From: G965233625 sp965233625
GTDB taxonomy: Bacteria > Planctomycetota > Planctomycetia > Pirellulales > Pirellulaceae
Length of the DNA: 64,000 nt
NCBI GenBank assembly: GCA_965233625.1
Contig: OZ247499.1
Coordinates: 62,001-126,000, forward strand
Direction: 5' to 3'
The translations under genes and the position numbers were made by a program. Position 1 is the stretch's first letter. Each line of letters begins with the position of its first letter. This document shows positions 35,296-44,721 of the stretch, in pieces. Below the pieces are notes generated by a model. That model was not told the origin of the DNA, did not search any database, and worked only from the letters and a program-made list of their open reading frames with translations.

Positions 35296-36204
35296 TTAGA
35301 AGCCGCGCGCCGTCCGTTGGGCGAAGGCGCCGGACGTGGCCGTTAACAGCCCGTGGAACGTTTCTTTGGTAAAGCCGCGGGCGCCGGCGTACTGCATCAT
35401 CTGCTGCGTGAATTTATACGCAGTGCCCTGCGGCACACGCACCATGGCGAACGCCTTAGGCGAAGGGATACCCAGCGTGAAGTAATCGCGTTTTACGTTC
35501 AGCACGCGGTTCTCGATCATGTTGGGCGGCAGAAACTGAAAGGTGTCGTCCGCCACCTGATATGCCATAGGTGGCTGCGTTTTATCCAGCGCCCAGCAGG
35601 TTGTGCCGATGCGGCCAGTACGCGGCGCCACCCAGATCAGGTAACGGATGATACGCTCTTTGTGTTCATTACCGACGAGCATTGTCGCAGGTGCATCGAT
35701 CACCACCGATGTCGCGTTGCGGGCGGTCTGGCGGATATCGCCCAGTGCTTCCTCGTTCCCGGCCAGAACGCTCTTGCCGATGAACCCGATGCCGCCGCCG
35801 GCCGGACCGGCTCCGTTGGCGGTTACAACCACATTGTGACCCTGCTGGTTACGTGTGGAGAATCCGATTGCAACCTTGTCCAGATAGTATTGACCGTTGC
35901 TCTGGCGCCCGGCGTTGGCCATCATCACCAGATTGAACATCGCGGCGTACTTTTTGACCGTTGCCGAGGCTGCATCAACATCGCCGCTAGTCAGCTTACC
36001 GTTGACGAACATGATCAGGCTGGACCAGCCTTGTGGCGCCTTGTCCGTGAAGGTTGTGCCGGCAGGAATCCGGGGCAGACGGCGTGGCTGCAGATCCCAG
36101 CCATCCTGCGCTTCAACCATGCTGCTGGTCATCAGCCCTGCGCAGAGCGTGCCACAGAAGGCGAAGACAGAGATCACCGAAGCGATGTTTTTTTGCAGTT
36201 TCAT
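35296..36204 (-). CDS. Uncharacterised secreted protein (302 aa)
   Basis: A signal peptide is visible (VISVFAFCGTLCAGLMTSS, then VEAQDG). The mature region contains LPRIPAGTTFTDKAPQGWSS and WSSLIMFVNGKLTSGDV, then a mixed alpha/beta body with GFSTRNQQGHNVVVTANG and ATSVVIDAPATMLVGNE. I do not recognise the family, and no catalytic motif is visible. The start has AAAGGA 9-14 nt upstream, and a short hairpin terminator follows. It is a single-gene unit and probably periplasmic or surface-located. Confidence 0.75.
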   Translation of the reverse strand: MKLQKNIASVISVFAFCGTLCAGLMTSSMVEAQDGWDLQPRRLPRIPAGTTFTDKAPQGWSSLIMFVNGKLTSGDVDAASATVKKYAAMFNLVMMANAGRQSNGQYYLDKVAIGFSTRNQQGHNVVVTANGAGPAGGGIGFIGKSVLAGNEEALGDIRQTARNATSVVIDAPATMLVGNEHKERIIRYLIWVAPRTGRIGTTCWALDKTQPPMAYQVADDTFQFLPPNMIENRVLNVKRDYFTLGIPSPKAFAMVRVPQGTAYKFTQQMMQYAGARGFTKETFHGLLTATSGAFAQRTARGF

Positions 36205-36602
36205 AGGTTCGATTCCTTTGTAACCTAGTGTGCTGTACTGAAGTTCCGTTTGAGCGGAACCATGCCGCCAGGTCCGGAACCCTCACGCGTTCCAGGACAA
36301 AGCAACATCGATAGTACTTTGAGTTTGTGGGTCAGTCTGTAAGCTGACGTCACTTTCGTAGTCACGCGATTCATTCGCCTGCCACTGAATCTCCGATTTT
36401 CACCGTACTGGCACGTCACTGCAAGATCAATGTTGCCAGCATGCTACTGATTGCAGTCAGAAGCTAGTAATATCGAACGCTGCCGGGCAGCGGCTGAGAC
36501 CGCGAGAGTTGCAGAGATACCGTTCTCTGCCCCTAATGATAAGACACCCACCGTACGCAGACGAATGATAAATTGTTCAGAAAAAGTTGAAGTGAGCATC
36601 CT
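36205..36602. other. Intergenic region without recognised gene
   Basis: This is a 398-bp divergent gap. It holds one hairpin, GTTCCG (36243-36248) with CGGAAC (36255-36260), about 40 bp before the minus-strand gene, and a weaker GTCAG/CTGAC pair near 36330-36350. I see no convincing promoter or RNA gene. Confidence 0.5.
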
Positions 36603-37436
36603 ATGAATCCGCAGGGTGGACGGACAACTTTTGAAGAAGGCTTACCGCCCGGTCAGGTCGATGTGTGGTATGTGTACCAGGACAAAGCGAACCGCCCCGA
36701 ATTGCTGGATGCGTATCGCGGACTTTTAACCGGCGAAGAACAGACTGCCGTGAATCGTTTCCGTTTCCCGCACCTGCAACTTCAGGCACTGGTGGCGCGC
36801 GCGCTGCAACGCTGGGTTTTGTCGAAGTACGCGCCGGTGGCTCCCGGTGAGTGGCGGTTTGGTAAGGCGGCGCACGGGAAGCCATTTGTGCAGGCGCCGC
36901 AGGTGAAGGCGCCAGCGTTTAATCTCTCGCACTCCGGAGGGATGATTGTCTGCGCCGTGGCCAACGCACGCCGCATTGGGGTTGATGTCGAAGACGTTAA
37001 TCGCGACTCAGCCAGCAAGGGCCTGGCCGAGCGTTACTTCGCGCCGGCGGAGGCTGATGATGTGAAACGCCTCAGCGGCGACGCGATGCGGAACCGGTTC
37101 TTCCGCTACTGGACGCTGAAGGAAGCCTATATCAAAGCGGATGGCCGCGGCCTGACGATGCCGCTACACAGTTTCGCCTTTGACCTTCAGAAAGGGAGCC
37201 CGCCGGCCATCCGTTTTGCAGATGGCGCCGAAGCAGGCGGCTGGCGGTTTGGAGAGATCGACTTTCCGGGCAAACACCATGTCTCCATCGCTGTTGAGCC
37301 ATCTGCCTCAGAGTTCCGCGCCGTGGCGCGCGAAGTGGTGCCGCTGCAAGATCAATTTGCCGCAGCCGCCCAGCCTGCCAGACAGATTGAATGCGGTCAG
37401 CGGAATCACTGGTTCGCCGTTGCTGACGATGATTGA
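36603..37436 (+). CDS. 4'-phosphopantetheinyl transferase (Sfp type)
   Basis: This enzyme moves phosphopantetheine from coenzyme A to a serine of acyl or peptidyl carrier proteins. The Sfp-type signatures are present: FNLSHSGGMIVCAVA, the metal-binding GVDVED, and FFRYWTLKEAYIKADGRGL with the W-x-x-K-E-A catalytic core. It has 277 residues, in the range for Sfp-type enzymes. No polyketide or nonribosomal peptide genes occur in the window, so it probably serves carrier proteins elsewhere or fatty-acid synthesis. It is convergent with the FHA gene, with 20 bp between the stops. Confidence 0.93.
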   Translation: MNPQGGRTTFEEGLPPGQVDVWYVYQDKANRPELLDAYRGLLTGEEQTAVNRFRFPHLQLQALVARALQRWVLSKYAPVAPGEWRFGKAAHGKPFVQAPQVKAPAFNLSHSGGMIVCAVANARRIGVDVEDVNRDSASKGLAERYFAPAEADDVKRLSGDAMRNRFFRYWTLKEAYIKADGRGLTMPLHSFAFDLQKGSPPAIRFADGAEAGGWRFGEIDFPGKHHVSIAVEPSASEFRAVAREVVPLQDQFAAAAQPARQIECGQRNHWFAVADDD

Positions 37437-37456
37437 TGCAACATCGTGCGTGGCGC

Positions 37457-38164
37457 TTATCCTGGTGGCAGGCTTTTCTGCGGTCTTGAGCCCGTTGCTT
37501 CATCTGCAGGCTGTTCGCGTAGTTCCGGCAGTTTGGCGTTGAGGGCTTCGAGCGTCTTCTTCATGGCCAGGCATTCAGTTTCAGCCGACTTCTGCGCTTC
37601 GCGGGCATTCAAGACATCCTGCTGCAGCCGGGTGATCTGCGCGATTGCTTTGTCTAATGCTTCTTGCGCCTGTTCTTCGGACTTCAATTGCGCGAGTTCG
37701 GCTCGAAGCGCTTTCTTTTCCGCTGTGGCAGCTTGCTCTTCCGCCTGGTTCAGCTGAGCCTCCATCTGCATAAGCCGCTGCTTCAAAGCGGCGACGGTTC
37801 CCACGTCTGCTTCGTTGAATGCGGTGATTTCTGAACGATCTTTCACGCTCGTATCCGCTGACTCTGCGTGATCGACGCGGAAGGTTGTGCCGCCGATGCG
37901 GAAGTCTTCTCCGGCGCCAACGGTAAACTCTTTCACCGCCTGCCCCTGCCGGACGGCTGCGTTACGCGCCGAACTTAAACAGGTGACCTGCACACGATCG
38001 CCTTCCAGCCGCAGGTCTGCGTGCTCACGCGATACACGCATATCCCACGGAACCGCCCAGCCTTCTTGCGGCGCGCGGCCAAGGCGCACGGTCTGATCCG
38101 TGGGCATCGGGCGGCGCCAGCTCTGACCGGCGTGGGGACCTATGGCGACAAATTCAAACGGCAT
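37457..38164 (-). CDS. FHA domain protein with coiled coil
   Basis: This is a 235-residue cytoplasmic protein. The N-terminal FHA domain (residues 1 to about 105) binds phosphothreonine; its markers are VRLGRAPQEG, the conserved MRVSREHADLRLEGD and SSARNAAVRQG in the Asn loop. From about residue 115 to 220 comes a continuous coiled coil rich in Glu, Lys, Ala and Gln (ALKQRLMQMEAQLNQAEEQ and following). It could read out Ser/Thr kinase signalling and recruit partners through the coil. The Ser/Thr kinase at 44722-46959 is one candidate upstream enzyme, which is only an inference. Confidence 0.88.
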   Translation of the reverse strand: MPFEFVAIGPHAGQSWRRPMPTDQTVRLGRAPQEGWAVPWDMRVSREHADLRLEGDRVQVTCLSSARNAAVRQGQAVKEFTVGAGEDFRIGGTTFRVDHAESADTSVKDRSEITAFNEADVGTVAALKQRLMQMEAQLNQAEEQAATAEKKALRAELAQLKSEEQAQEALDKAIAQITRLQQDVLNAREAQKSAETECLAMKKTLEALNAKLPELREQPADEATGSRPQKSLPPG

Positions 38165-38413
38165 ATCGCATTTCAGAAGGTGAACGCACGCTGCGTGGAA
38201 TAGGCAAAACGTGGATAAGGGCTATTGTGCCAGCGCAAGGCATCTTCGTGACCTGCTGTAAGCGTAGACGATGCAACGCAAAAATACGTCGCAAGATACG
38301 CGGTGATCGAAGGGGTGGCCCCAGCACAGTGCCGATTATACTATTTGTCGGCAATTTGCTGGCGCCATGTTTCAAGTAACACTCGTTAAATTCCGGATAA
38401 ATTGGCCGTTGCG

Positions 38414-39802
38414 ATGGGAACCAGGCAAATAGCCGAGGAGCGGATTCAACGCCTCAATGACAACGATGTCCGTGATGGAGAGTATACGCTGTACTGGATG
38501 CAGCAATCGCAGCGGGCACAGACCAATCACGCGCTCGAATACGCTGTGCAGCGCGCTAACGCCAACGGGGACCGGCTGCTGGTAGCGTTCGCGCTGATGA
38601 GCGATTATCCCGGAGCCAACTTGCGGCATTACCGGTTTATGCTGGAAGGATTGCAGCAGGTTGCAAAGGCGCTCGCCAACCGCAATCTGAAGTTCGTACT
38701 TCAACTGGGAAACCCTCCTGAAGTCATCCGTAAGCTGGCCAGCAAAGCAAGCGAAGTGATCTGCGACCGCGGTTATCTAAGGCATCAGGTCCAGTGGCGT
38801 AACGAGGTTGCAGACTGCTCCGCCCGGGTCTGGCAGGTTGAGTCCGATGCGGTCGTTCCCGTCGAAACGGCGTCGGATGATCGCGAGTACGCGGCGCGGA
38901 CCATCCGTTCGCAGTTGAACGATGCGGCAAAGCAGTTCATACACCCGCTTTCAACCACTGCCATCGAGAAGCAATCAGGCAGCCTTTCCGTCAGCGGAGA
39001 AGACCTGACAGACATCGACGCTTTACTTAAGCGGTTGTCCGTCGATCGATCCGTGGAGCCCGTCAGCGAATTCACTGGGGGAACATCGCAAGCCAAGTCT
39101 CACCTGCGAAGCTTTATTAAGGAGCATCTGGCGTCCTACGGTGACCGCAAAGATCTGTTAACGCAACGCGTTTCGCACCTTAGCCCTTATCTACACTTCG
39201 GGCAGATATCGCCAGTCGACGTTGCTTTGGAAATCCAGGATGCAAAGGCGGCGGAAGAGCAACGTGATGATTTTCTGGAAGAGCTGATTGTGAGGCGGGA
39301 GCTGGCCATCAATTTTGTGCATTACGAGCGCGAATACGATAGCACAAACGCGCTTCCAGATTGGGCGAAGGAGACGCTTGCCAAGCACGAAGATGACGAG
39401 CGCGAATACAAATACACCGCGACGGAATTAGAATCCGCGGCAACGCACGATCCAGCGTGGAACGCCGCGATGTTGCAGATGAAGCATCGCGGTTATCTGC
39501 ACAACCACTTGCGGATGTACTGGGGTAAAAAAATTATTGAGTGGACCAACACGACCAATCACGCGTACCGCACGGCGCTGGAGTTGAACAACAAGTACTT
39601 TCTAGACGGCCGCGACGCCAACTCCTACGCCAACATTCTTTGGCTCTTCGGACTGCACGACCGTGCGCACCAGGAACGCGATATCTTTGGCAAAGTCCGC
39701 TACATGTCTTACGACGGTCTCAAGCGGAAATGCGATCTTGATGCGTACATCAACAGCGTTGAAAAATCGCACGGCGTTGAAGTTCAAGGAAAGAAGAAGT
39801 AA
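38414..39802 (+). CDS. phr: Class II deoxyribodipyrimidine photolyase
   Basis: This light-driven FAD enzyme splits cyclobutane pyrimidine dimers in DNA. From the ATG at 38414 it has 462 residues; a TTG at 38402 is the alternative. Class II features are LYWMQQSQRAQTNHAL at the N-terminus, FALMSDYPGANLRHYRFMLEGL, and the C-terminal FAD-binding block with MKHRGYLHNHLRMYWGKKI, WTNTTNHAYRTAL and DGRDANSYANILWLFG followed by HDRAHQERDIFGKVRYM. All parts of the conserved C-terminal fold are present. It stands alone on the plus strand and is convergent with the EF-hand gene. Confidence 0.95.
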   Translation: MGTRQIAEERIQRLNDNDVRDGEYTLYWMQQSQRAQTNHALEYAVQRANANGDRLLVAFALMSDYPGANLRHYRFMLEGLQQVAKALANRNLKFVLQLGNPPEVIRKLASKASEVICDRGYLRHQVQWRNEVADCSARVWQVESDAVVPVETASDDREYAARTIRSQLNDAAKQFIHPLSTTAIEKQSGSLSVSGEDLTDIDALLKRLSVDRSVEPVSEFTGGTSQAKSHLRSFIKEHLASYGDRKDLLTQRVSHLSPYLHFGQISPVDVALEIQDAKAAEEQRDDFLEELIVRRELAINFVHYEREYDSTNALPDWAKETLAKHEDDEREYKYTATELESAATHDPAWNAAMLQMKHRGYLHNHLRMYWGKKIIEWTNTTNHAYRTALELNNKYFLDGRDANSYANILWLFGLHDRAHQERDIFGKVRYMSYDGLKRKCDLDAYINSVEKSHGVEVQGKKK

Positions 39803-39833
39803 CGCCGTGCGGCAGTTTCCATTGTGATTATGG

Positions 39834-40460
39834 TTACTCAGCGGGTGGGCGACTGGGTCGACTCCGGCGCCCATCATTTCCGGGCGTGCCGGGTGGAAAT
39901 CCTCCACCACCGGGCGGACTGCTCATGCGTTGCAGGCTTTCTTGCTGCTGTCGCGTGAGGATCTTAGACAGCTCGCTATCAACATGTGCCTGCAATGCGG
40001 CAAGCTTCTGCGTCTGCTGCTTGGAAAGTCGAAGTTCTCGTTGCAGGAATTCCGGCAGCACTGTGCCTGGGCGAGGAGGTGCGCCGAATGGTCCACCGGG
40101 ACCCGCCCCTGGGCCGGGGCCGCCCGGACCGCCGAAACCAGGACCACGGCGACCCTGCTGGAAACCGCGGGCCTGCTGTTCGAAATAGGCAGTTAGTTCG
40201 GCGGCGGTGACTTTATTGTCGGAGTTGATATCGGCTGCCTTGATGACTCGATGAAGTCGCCGGTCGCTAATCTCATCAATCGTCAGGGTCTTGTCTTGAT
40301 TGGTATCAAGGGTCATCAGTCTCGCGACGGCGGACGCTACCTGGTTGTCCTGGGGTGTAAAGCGACGCTCGCGGCCCCCTGGAATTGGCTGAGCAGTAAC
40401 GCTTGTCGCGCAAAGTAATAACAGCGTTGCGAAGGCAAAGCATTTTGTGACAACTTGCAT
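39834..40460 (-). CDS. Secreted EF-hand protein with Gly/Pro-rich linker
   Basis: This 208-residue protein has a signal peptide (CFAFATLLLLCATSVTAQ). Two canonical EF-hand loops follow (DTNQDKTLTIDE and DINSDNKVTAAE), then a Gly/Pro-rich linker (RRGPGFGGPGGPGPGAG) and a helical C-terminal part with basic and Gln-rich segments (LRLSKQQTQKLAALQ). It is the last gene of the DUF4956-CotH-dioxygenase-EF-hand cluster. The linker is like that in the neighbouring CotH protein, which also has an EF-hand, so the two proteins may work together at the cell surface. A good TAGGA precedes the ATG. Confidence 0.87.
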   Translation of the reverse strand: MQVVTKCFAFATLLLLCATSVTAQPIPGGRERRFTPQDNQVASAVARLMTLDTNQDKTLTIDEISDRRLHRVIKAADINSDNKVTAAELTAYFEQQARGFQQGRRGPGFGGPGGPGPGAGPGGPFGAPPRPGTVLPEFLQRELRLSKQQTQKLAALQAHVDSELSKILTRQQQESLQRMSSPPGGGGFPPGTPGNDGRRSRPSRPPAE

Positions 40461-40539
40461 GCGTGTTTCCTATCGTAGAAGAGTGCAATTGATTGAAGGC
40501 GAAACGGATCGTTGAGAAGAGGCAGTGGCTGGGCTGCGA

Positions 40540-41247
40540 CTAGCGCCTACGGCGCCGGTTCGGGTTTTCCATCTGCCGGTCGTCTGGAGTGCGGCCCACG
40601 ACGATGTCGAACATCGCTGCCAGGTCGCCGGTCTTCGATCCTTCGACGGGTTTGAAATCAGTTTGCACCAGCTCGCGTTCCAGCGGGTTTCGTAAACCGC
40701 TGAAGACGCCGTCAGACTTCTGGCCGGCATGACCTGCGATAAAGATTTGCGAAGTCAGCAGCTCTCGTTCGCCTTGAGAAACCTTAAAGTGGATGTGCGG
40801 CGAGGGGCGGCCTGGGTAGGGCACAGGCTTAATGGTCCGGAAGCGGTACTCTCCTTTTGCGTTCGTCTCGAACCTTCCATAGCCCTGAAAATGTTTGTCC
40901 TGCTGGTCTTGTTTTCCGCGACTGTCGCGGGTGTGAAGGTAAACAGCGTTGGCATCGCATTGCCAGATCTCAATCAATGCATTGCGAACAGGCTCTCCTG
41001 CCGGACTTAGAATGCGGCCCGTTAAGTGAGTGATTTCTCCAACAGCGGGTGTGGTGGAGTCTTTCATCAGGATCAGATCGTTATCCTGATCCAACGGCAG
41101 ACGGTCCGGGTAAAACGGTCCTTCCGTCATACGCGGCGTTGCAAGCATGTCAGCAAAAAGCCCTGGCGTTGTAAACAAGGCTGTTCCGAATGCGGCTGAG
41201 CCGTACAGTAGACTTCGGCGGCTGACGAATCTTGGATCAAGACTCAT
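40540..41247 (-). CDS. Tat-exported intradiol ring-cleavage dioxygenase-like protein
   Basis: This protein has 235 residues and a twin-arginine signal (SRRSLLYGSAAFGTALF). The core resembles the beta subunit of protocatechuate 3,4-dioxygenase: TEGPFYPD near the start, LTGRILSPAGEPVRNALIEIW with QCDANAVYLH, YRFRTIKPVPYPGRPSPHIHF. The Tyr in the YPGR segment, with the His pair in PHIHF, matches the iron ligands of intradiol dioxygenases. The substrate is not known; such exported members occur beside CotH and EF-hand genes in planctomycetes. AAAGGA precedes the ATG, and an unusually long hairpin sits upstream. Confidence 0.88.
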   Translation of the reverse strand: MSLDPRFVSRRSLLYGSAAFGTALFTTPGLFADMLATPRMTEGPFYPDRLPLDQDNDLILMKDSTTPAVGEITHLTGRILSPAGEPVRNALIEIWQCDANAVYLHTRDSRGKQDQQDKHFQGYGRFETNAKGEYRFRTIKPVPYPGRPSPHIHFKVSQGERELLTSQIFIAGHAGQKSDGVFSGLRNPLERELVQTDFKPVEGSKTGDLAAMFDIVVGRTPDDRQMENPNRRRRR

Positions 41248-41284
41248 GAGATTTCCTTTTCCGGTTGAAGTGGCGGTTGGGCGG

Positions 41285-41319
41285 ACCTACTGACGAGCCC
41301 ACATTGCTCGTCAGTAGGT
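41285..41319 (-). other. Perfect 14-bp hairpin upstream of the dioxygenase gene
   Basis: ACCTACTGACGAGC (41285-41298) and GCTCGTCAGTAGGT (41306-41319) form a perfect 14-bp stem around 7 nt. It lies between the CotH stop and the dioxygenase start. No T-run follows on either strand, so it is not a simple intrinsic terminator. Confidence 0.75.
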
Positions 41320-41380
41320 GATGCGTAATCCGTTCACTCACGGGGCCAGGAAATCCCATGTGAATTTGAAAAGCGAACGG

Positions 41381-43717
41381 TCAGTCCGCCTTTCCTTCAC
41401 CAGCCGCGGGTTCCTTGTAATTCAATAGATATTTACGCCGCTGCTCGAAGAATGAGCGTAGCGATGAATCGTCCCCGGAGCCGTCATCCGAGACGGCCTG
41501 TTCAAACGCCTGCAGGGAATCTAGTTTCCGCGTGTCGGCGGCGACTTCGTCTTTGATGAGCTTTACTCGCTTGGCGACTACCGGCGCGACTTGCTTCCAG
41601 TCCAGCGATTCGCTCGCGATCTGTCGCACATACTGCAGGTACTTCGCCCGCAGCGCCGGCACGGCCAGCAGCCGGCTGCGGAGAGGCATGCGGGGATTGT
41701 CAATCGACACGAGCGGATCTAGATCAACGCCGCCGTGCCCTGGTCCACCAGGTCCGCGGAATCCACCGGGCCGACCGCCAGCAACGCCAGGGCCAGCGGG
41801 TCTGCGGTCACGCTGTGGCGAAGCGTCTGCATCACGCGGAACGCCGCCGGGACGCGGTCCGCCGGGGCCAGCTGCTCCAGGTGGTGGTCCAAATCCTCCA
41901 GGGCCACCTGGGCCAGGGAAACCTGGCCGCTGGGCGCCTCCGCGCCCCCGCGGTGGCCCGCCTGGTCCGCGGCGTCCGCTGTGGAAGGCTTCGTTCATAT
42001 CATGAGGGATGACATGGAACTTCTTGTCACTGTCGAGGAACAGGCTGTAGTCGCTTGCCCGCGTCCAGTAGCCGTCGCTGTTAACCAGCGCCACATCGAG
42101 TGCGAGAAAGCGTAGCGTCTCATCGATGTCGAGCATCGGTTCGAGCGCGTTTTGCAATTCATCCAAGGGCGTTTCGTTGAGCGTTTTGCAGAGCAGAACC
42201 AGCGCCTTCCAGGCCTTCTTGCCGTCGTTGGATTTCATATCAAACCGGCGTTTGTACTCTTCCAGTTCGTCGCCTGTATATCGCAAACCACCATCGCCGC
42301 CGGGGCTACCGCTGACCTTCCAGCGCGTGCCTTTGGTGGACTTGAAATGTTCTGCGAGGAAGTCTTTGTTGAACTGCTGGACATTAACGTAAACGCCCCA
42401 GCTTTTTCCATTCACAACCACATGCACATGGTTGGCTTTGGGCACCGGGATGTACTTGCTGGCAATGTGCGAATAAAGCGCGGTGCTCATAAACGATGGA
42501 TCGCCAGCACTGTTGAGCAGGTTCAGCGTTTTGAAGCCATACAGCCGCTGGTCTTCGTCCGCCATGTCCATTTTTACATTGAACGACCGTTTGTGACCGG
42601 CAGAGACCATGCCATACGAAGACATGCCGCGGAACCGCACGCCGACGTTGCTATATTTTTTCCCATCAACGATAAGCGTGGCAGGCACATCAACATCGGT
42701 GCCGTGGAAGTCCTGCAACTCCATTTCCCAGTCGTCGTTTTCAAACTCAAAGAATAGTGTCCGCAGCACGTCTGGTGCGTATAGGTCTGCATCGGCGAAG
42801 TTCTTGACATCACCGGGCGAAACAGATCGCCCAGGTTTAGCCGGTTCCCGTCCGCGTCCACGACCACCGGGAGGGCCAAAGCGGCGGCCCGTGGCTGGTT
42901 CGGATTTAACAAGAGCACGCGCCGGACGTCGTTCCTGCTGATTGAGCCAGCCGTTTTCGTCCTTGTCAAATTGCTTTACCAGCTTGCGTTTTTCTTTCGG
43001 ACCTCCTGGTCCGAATCCTGGCGGACCACCGCGCCGGCCGGGGCCGAATTGAGGTGGCGGCAGGTCAAATGGTTTGCCGGTTAATTCAAGCCACGCGGTA
43101 CGCTGCGAATCGGATAAAGTCGCTACTGCCTTCTTCATCGAATCCTCGTCAGCGCGTGGCGGACCGGGCGGCCCGAAGCCGGGAGGGCCGAAGCCGCGCG
43201 GCTGCGAGTCCTGCTGCAATGCGCGGATCGTTTTTTGTTGCTTTGCCGTCAGTTTCAGCTGTTTGATAACTTCCGGAGTTATCAGCGCGGAGACACCTTG
43301 TTGCTGCGTTAGAAGCTGGTCAAGACGCTGAAGTTGTGGTGCCTTGAGGATCCCGGCCAGTCGCTTTTCAGTTTGGGAAGTTACCTCTTCGGACTTGCGG
43401 CGTGCATCGTCAAAGCTTTTTCTGCGTTCTTGCTCGCTTTGATCGCGGGCTTCGCGGAAGGCAGCGTCAAACGGAGCTCTTGACTGCTCCTGCCACTCTT
43501 TCAGCAAGTTGTCGATTTTTGGTTTCTGCTCATCGTTGATTGCAAGTTCTTCCCGGACCTGCTCCGTCTCCAGCAGAGCCAGTCTGCTGGGTTGCATCCC
43601 ACCGGGGCCGCCAGGGGGAGGACCAAAGCCGCGCGGAGGCTGAGCGGGCGCCGGGCAGGCGGTTAACGAAATACTTGCGATGATGACCAACGCTATTTGA
43701 ATGAGTTTTGCGTTCAT
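41381..43717 (-). CDS. CotH kinase-like protein with EF-hand and Gly/Pro-rich segments
   Basis: This is a large 778-residue protein with a signal peptide (IQIALVIIASISLTACPAPAQ, possibly lipidated at the Cys). It contains helical Gln/Glu-rich segments, one EF-hand loop (DKDENGWLNQQE), and then the CotH fold: YAPDVLRTLFFEFENDDWE, VGVRFRGMSSYG, KTLNLLNSAGDPSFM and DLYSLF-like DYSLFLDSDKKFHVIPHDMNEAF. CotH-family proteins are atypical secreted protein kinases. Two Gly/Pro-rich regions (residues about 165-290 and 580-690) flank it. It sits with DUF4956 upstream and EF-hand and dioxygenase genes downstream. AAAGGA precedes the ATG. Confidence 0.9.
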   Translation of the reverse strand: MNAKLIQIALVIIASISLTACPAPAQPPRGFGPPPGGPGGMQPSRLALLETEQVREELAINDEQKPKIDNLLKEWQEQSRAPFDAAFREARDQSEQERRKSFDDARRKSEEVTSQTEKRLAGILKAPQLQRLDQLLTQQQGVSALITPEVIKQLKLTAKQQKTIRALQQDSQPRGFGPPGFGPPGPPRADEDSMKKAVATLSDSQRTAWLELTGKPFDLPPPQFGPGRRGGPPGFGPGGPKEKRKLVKQFDKDENGWLNQQERRPARALVKSEPATGRRFGPPGGRGRGREPAKPGRSVSPGDVKNFADADLYAPDVLRTLFFEFENDDWEMELQDFHGTDVDVPATLIVDGKKYSNVGVRFRGMSSYGMVSAGHKRSFNVKMDMADEDQRLYGFKTLNLLNSAGDPSFMSTALYSHIASKYIPVPKANHVHVVVNGKSWGVYVNVQQFNKDFLAEHFKSTKGTRWKVSGSPGGDGGLRYTGDELEEYKRRFDMKSNDGKKAWKALVLLCKTLNETPLDELQNALEPMLDIDETLRFLALDVALVNSDGYWTRASDYSLFLDSDKKFHVIPHDMNEAFHSGRRGPGGPPRGRGGAQRPGFPGPGGPGGFGPPPGAAGPGGPRPGGVPRDADASPQRDRRPAGPGVAGGRPGGFRGPGGPGHGGVDLDPLVSIDNPRMPLRSRLLAVPALRAKYLQYVRQIASESLDWKQVAPVVAKRVKLIKDEVAADTRKLDSLQAFEQAVSDDGSGDDSSLRSFFEQRRKYLLNYKEPAAGEGKAD

Positions 43718-43787
43718 AAATTGTCCTTTTGTAAATCCAGGGCCACGGTTGTTTGATTACACGGATGCGTATGCGATGCAGCGTTTT

Positions 43788-44501
43788 TCAATTAGTATTC
43801 AGGGGTTCTGGCGGTTCCTCCGGTTCCTGTTGAGGTGATGTCCAGATCGTCAGAGTGACCTTGTTTTGCAGCAGGTCGACCGTCTTCACTTCAGCTTTCA
43901 CGACGTCCATAGAGGTCCGTTCTCGCAGGTCGGCCAAAAGTCTTTCGCGGTCCGAATCGCCTAGCAGGTCCAGCCGGTCGTACTCAATGGTGTACTTGGA
44001 CGATTTCTTCCCGCCGTTGCTCTTGCCGTTTCCGTTCTTCCCCTCGCTGCTTTTCCCTTCGCTGTTCTCGCTGGATGCTGGAACGCGGTCGACCACCCAT
44101 TCCTTGAGCATGGCGGTGCCAAACACCAGCGAGTTCACCAGCATGACTTCCGCATAACTTGTCTTCTTATTCGAGAGCGAATTGATAACGCCGATCCCGA
44201 TGACAATGAACAGATAGGTCATCTCTTTGGGACGCAGAGCATCTGTCCGGTAACGCAGAACGCCAAAAACGGCGAAGAGGCCCAGCGCCAGCCCCAGGTC
44301 TAGCTCTAGCTTCTTCATCGTGAAGCAGATGAAGAAAACGATGACATTGAGCATGACGGCCGTAAATGCAAACTCGCGCTTTCTCTGGCTGGGGTAGATC
44401 GCAAAGGCGACGATCAGCGTGAGGAAGAAAATATTCACCCCGAAGCGTACAAGCAGCTTGTAGATGTCGTCGTCAAACAGTGGTATTTCGAGGAATTCCA
44501 T
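43788..44501 (-). CDS. DUF4956 membrane protein
   Basis: This is a 237-residue integral membrane protein of the DUF4956 type. Four hydrophobic helices are visible: LVRFGVNIFFLTLIVAFAIY, FAFTAVMLNVIVFFICF, LALGLFAVFGVLRY and TYLFIVIGIGVINSL. The family motif RYRTDALRPKEMTYLF follows the third. The C-terminal part is cytoplasmic, with a Lys/Gly/Asn-rich linker and a small alpha/beta domain (IEYDRLDLLGDSDRERLLADL). DUF4956 is often found with a VTC/polyphosphate-polymerase-type protein and CotH; here CotH follows by 70 bp but no VTC-like gene is seen. GAAGG precedes the ATG. Confidence 0.88.
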   Translation of the reverse strand: MEFLEIPLFDDDIYKLLVRFGVNIFFLTLIVAFAIYPSQRKREFAFTAVMLNVIVFFICFTMKKLELDLGLALGLFAVFGVLRYRTDALRPKEMTYLFIVIGIGVINSLSNKKTSYAEVMLVNSLVFGTAMLKEWVVDRVPASSENSEGKSSEGKNGNGKSNGGKKSSKYTIEYDRLDLLGDSDRERLLADLRERTSMDVVKAEVKTVDLLQNKVTLTIWTSPQQEPEEPPEPLNTN

Positions 44502-44721
44502 CTTTGCCTTCGGGAAGTTGTCTCGTTCGTTTCACCGCAACCGCAGCGCTTTGGATGTCTTGAATAGCTGGAAATCCGGGTCGCGAAAGAAACTTGTCAG
44601 TCTCAGTCGTACTGGCGCGCGGACCTGCAGTCATGGCTGCCAGGCCAATATCTTTAAGGAAATGCGAAATTCGTGTTAAGAAGGGGCCACGAACAGGCAA
44701 AAAAGAATTTTACAGCCTGCG

